Shown here piece after piece: positions 16,810 through 18,304 of a stretch of DNA of 18,304 nt; within the stretch, counting starts at the first letter, position 1; each line of letters opens with the position of its first letter. The DNA is taken from positions 1-18,304 of the forward strand of contig CAYPAX010000090.1 of the NCBI GenBank assembly GCA_964408735.1. The letters are read 5' to 3'. Source of the DNA: UBA7887 sp964408735. GTDB lineage: Bacteria > Pseudomonadota > Alphaproteobacteria > UBA7887. Under the pieces are notes generated by a model, which saw only the letters and a list, made by a program, of their open reading frames with translations, did no database searches and had not been told where the DNA came from. Both the position numbers and the translations under genes were made by a program.

Positions 16810-18209
16810 CGTTCGCGGATCGCCTGCGCGCCATCGTCGGCGAGGTGGGCTGCATCACCGATGCTGATCGTCTGGCGCCCCATCTGTTGGACCAGCGCGA
16901 GAAGTATCAGGGCAAGGCCTCGATCCTGGTGCGGCCGGCAAACACGGACGAGGTCGCTGCCGTGGTGCGGCTGTGCGCTGCGGACCGCATTCCCATCGTG
17001 CCCCAGGGCGGCAACACGTCGATGGCCGGCGGCTCGGTGCCGGATGACAGCGGCGATGCCATCATCCTCTCGCTCTCGCGCATGACCGCCATCCGCGATG
17101 TCGATGCGCCCAACTACGCGCTCTGTGCCGAAGCCGGCTGCGTGCTTGCGGACTTGCAGGCCGCGGCGGCGGATGCCGAGCGCCTGCTGCCGCTCAGCCT
17201 TGCGGCAGAGGGCAGCTGCATGATCGGCGGCAATATCTCGACCAATGCCGGCGGCACCAACGTGCTGCGCTACGGCATGGCCCGCGACCAGGTGCTGGGG
17301 CTCGAGGTGGTGCTGCCGGATGGCCAAGTCTGGGACGGCCTGCGGGCGCTGCGCAAAGACAACACCGGCTACGACCTCAAGCAGCTCTTCATCGGCGCGG
17401 AAGGCACGCTCGGCATCATCACCGCGGCCATGCTCAAGCTCTCGCCGATCCCGCGCAGTACCTGCACTGCCTGGCTCGCCGTGCCCGATCCGGAAGCGGC
17501 CGTCGCCCTGCTGGCCCGCGCGCGCGAAGCCAGCGGCGACACGGTCAGCGCATTCGAGCTGGAGGCGCGGCGCTGCGTCGATTTCGTGCTGCGCCACACC
17601 CCCGCCACCACGGACCCCCTCGCGCAAGCCTATGACTGGTACGTGCTCGTCGAACTCACCTCACCTGCCAACGACGCCGGGCTCGATACCGTGGTGGAGA
17701 CCCTGCTCGAAGGCGCCATGGCAGACGGCCTGGTGCTCGATGGCACCATCGCCGCCAGCGAGGCCCAGGCGCAGGCGCTTTGGGCCTTGCGCGAATATGT
17801 CTCGGAAGCGCAGCGGCCTGAAGGCGGCAGCATCAAGCACGACGTCTCGGTACCCGTGAGCCGCGTACCCGAGTTCCTGCACCGCGCCACGGCGCTCGTC
17901 GAGCAAACCATCCCCGGCGCCCGCCCTGTGCCTTTCGGCCACGCCGGCGACGGCAACATCCACTTCAACGTCAGCCAGCCCGAAGGTGCCGAGAAACAAG
18001 CGTTTCTCGCCCGCTGGGAAGAGCTCAATACCGTCATCCACGACCTGGTGATGGAAATGGGCGGCAGCTTCTCCGCCGAGCACGGCATAGGCCAGCTCAA
18101 GCGCGATGCCCTGGCCCATTACCGCCAGCCGGTCGAGTTGGAACTGATGCGCGCGATCAAAGCGGCGGTCGACCCGGACGGGCTGTTCAATCCGGGCAAG
18201 GTGATCTAG
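16806..18209 (+). CDS. FAD-linked oxidase, D-2-hydroxyacid dehydrogenase type (GlcD/D2HGDH-like)
   Basis: A 467-aa flavoenzyme of the GlcD/D-lactate dehydrogenase family. The N-terminal PCMH-type FAD domain shows RPANTDEVAAVV (43-54), PQGGNTSMAGGSVP (66-79), EAGCVLADL and GGNISTNAGGTNVLRYG. The C-terminal substrate domain has FGHAGDGNIHFNV and SAEHGIGQLKRD, the metal/substrate-binding His and Glu cluster. It oxidises a D-2-hydroxyacid (D-2-hydroxyglutarate, D-lactate or glycolate) to the 2-keto acid. Sequence style is closest to single-subunit D-2-hydroxyglutarate or D-lactate dehydrogenases; GlcE/GlcF partners are absent from the window. It is translationally overlapped with the exported protein before it. 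Confidence 0.9.
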   Translation: MTFADRLRAIVGEVGCITDADRLAPHLLDQREKYQGKASILVRPANTDEVAAVVRLCAADRIPIVPQGGNTSMAGGSVPDDSGDAIILSLSRMTAIRDVDAPNYALCAEAGCVLADLQAAAADAERLLPLSLAAEGSCMIGGNISTNAGGTNVLRYGMARDQVLGLEVVLPDGQVWDGLRALRKDNTGYDLKQLFIGAEGTLGIITAAMLKLSPIPRSTCTAWLAVPDPEAAVALLARAREASGDTVSAFELEARRCVDFVLRHTPATTDPLAQAYDWYVLVELTSPANDAGLDTVVETLLEGAMADGLVLDGTIAASEAQAQALWALREYVSEAQRPEGGSIKHDVSVPVSRVPEFLHRATALVEQTIPGARPVPFGHAGDGNIHFNVSQPEGAEKQAFLARWEELNTVIHDLVMEMGGSFSAEHGIGQLKRDALAHYRQPVELELMRAIKAAVDPDGLFNPGKVI

Positions 18210-18304
18210 GCGCTGGAACTTGCCGATCACCTTGGCAGGATGCACAATGACCTAACCCGAATTATTCATGCCGGCCATGAGATTTGATTGGAACGTGCGG
18301 TATC
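18210..18304. other. Non-coding 3' end of the window with a small inverted repeat
   Basis: No gene is visible in these 95 nt. They are more AT-rich than the rest and contain TCATG-N5-CATGA (18266-18280). The stretch from about 18251 (CCTAACCCGAATTATTCATG) resembles, from memory, outer ends of some IS1380-family insertion sequences. With the window ending here this cannot be tested. No convincing terminator for the FAD oxidase was seen. Confidence 0.2.

Overview
The window is a GC-rich chromosomal stretch from an alphaproteobacterium. The evidence is a Shemin-type (C4) 5-aminolevulinate synthase, small DUF6867- and DUF6898-like proteins of the kind found in alphaproteobacteria, and a response-regulator/Hpt pair with the alphaproteobacterial GQG-type histidine motif. 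Many genes touch or overlap by 1 to 4 nt. A Rhodospirillales-like host is a guess from style, not something the sequence proves. No tRNA, rRNA, CRISPR array or transposase gene was found.

Layout. (1) 1-663, plus strand: the 3' part of an M23 (LytM) peptidase, meeting the next gene stop-to-stop. (2) 664-5920, minus strand: a complete branched-chain amino acid-type ABC importer, livH-livM-livG-livF, then a small membrane protein (DUF6867-like), then the binding protein livK. (3) 5977-6177, minus strand: a 66-aa DUF6898-like protein. (4) 6192-6452: a 261-bp near-palindromic element with 31-bp terminal inverted repeats bounded by TA, filling the space between hemA and the small gene. (5) 6453-7667, minus strand: hemA, with an FNR-like box upstream. 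(6) 7796-11168, minus strand: a catabolic operon of SDR, fumarylacetoacetate-hydrolase-family enzyme, D-2-hydroxyacid dehydrogenase and a second SDR. (7) 11386-12912, plus strand and divergent: a UxaA-family sugar-acid dehydratase. (8) 12945-16052, plus strand: receiver protein, Hpt protein, class I aminotransferase and Sua5/TsaC-type threonylcarbamoyl-AMP synthase, linked by overlaps. (9) 16126-18209, plus strand: an unrecognised exported protein overlapping an FAD-linked D-2-hydroxyacid dehydrogenase. (10) 18210-18304: non-coding.

How the genes may work together. The dehydratase, the SDR at 10443-11168 and the FAH-family hydrolase form the three core steps of a non-phosphorylative sugar-acid route: aldonate, then 2-keto-3-deoxyaldonate, then 2,4-diketo-3-deoxyaldonate, then pyruvate plus a short hydroxyacid. 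The hydroxyacid dehydrogenase, the other SDR and perhaps the distant FAD oxidase could feed or drain this route. The unusual part would be a UxaA-type dehydratase at the entry step. The TA-bounded palindrome and the FNR-like site at hemA are the other main points of interest.
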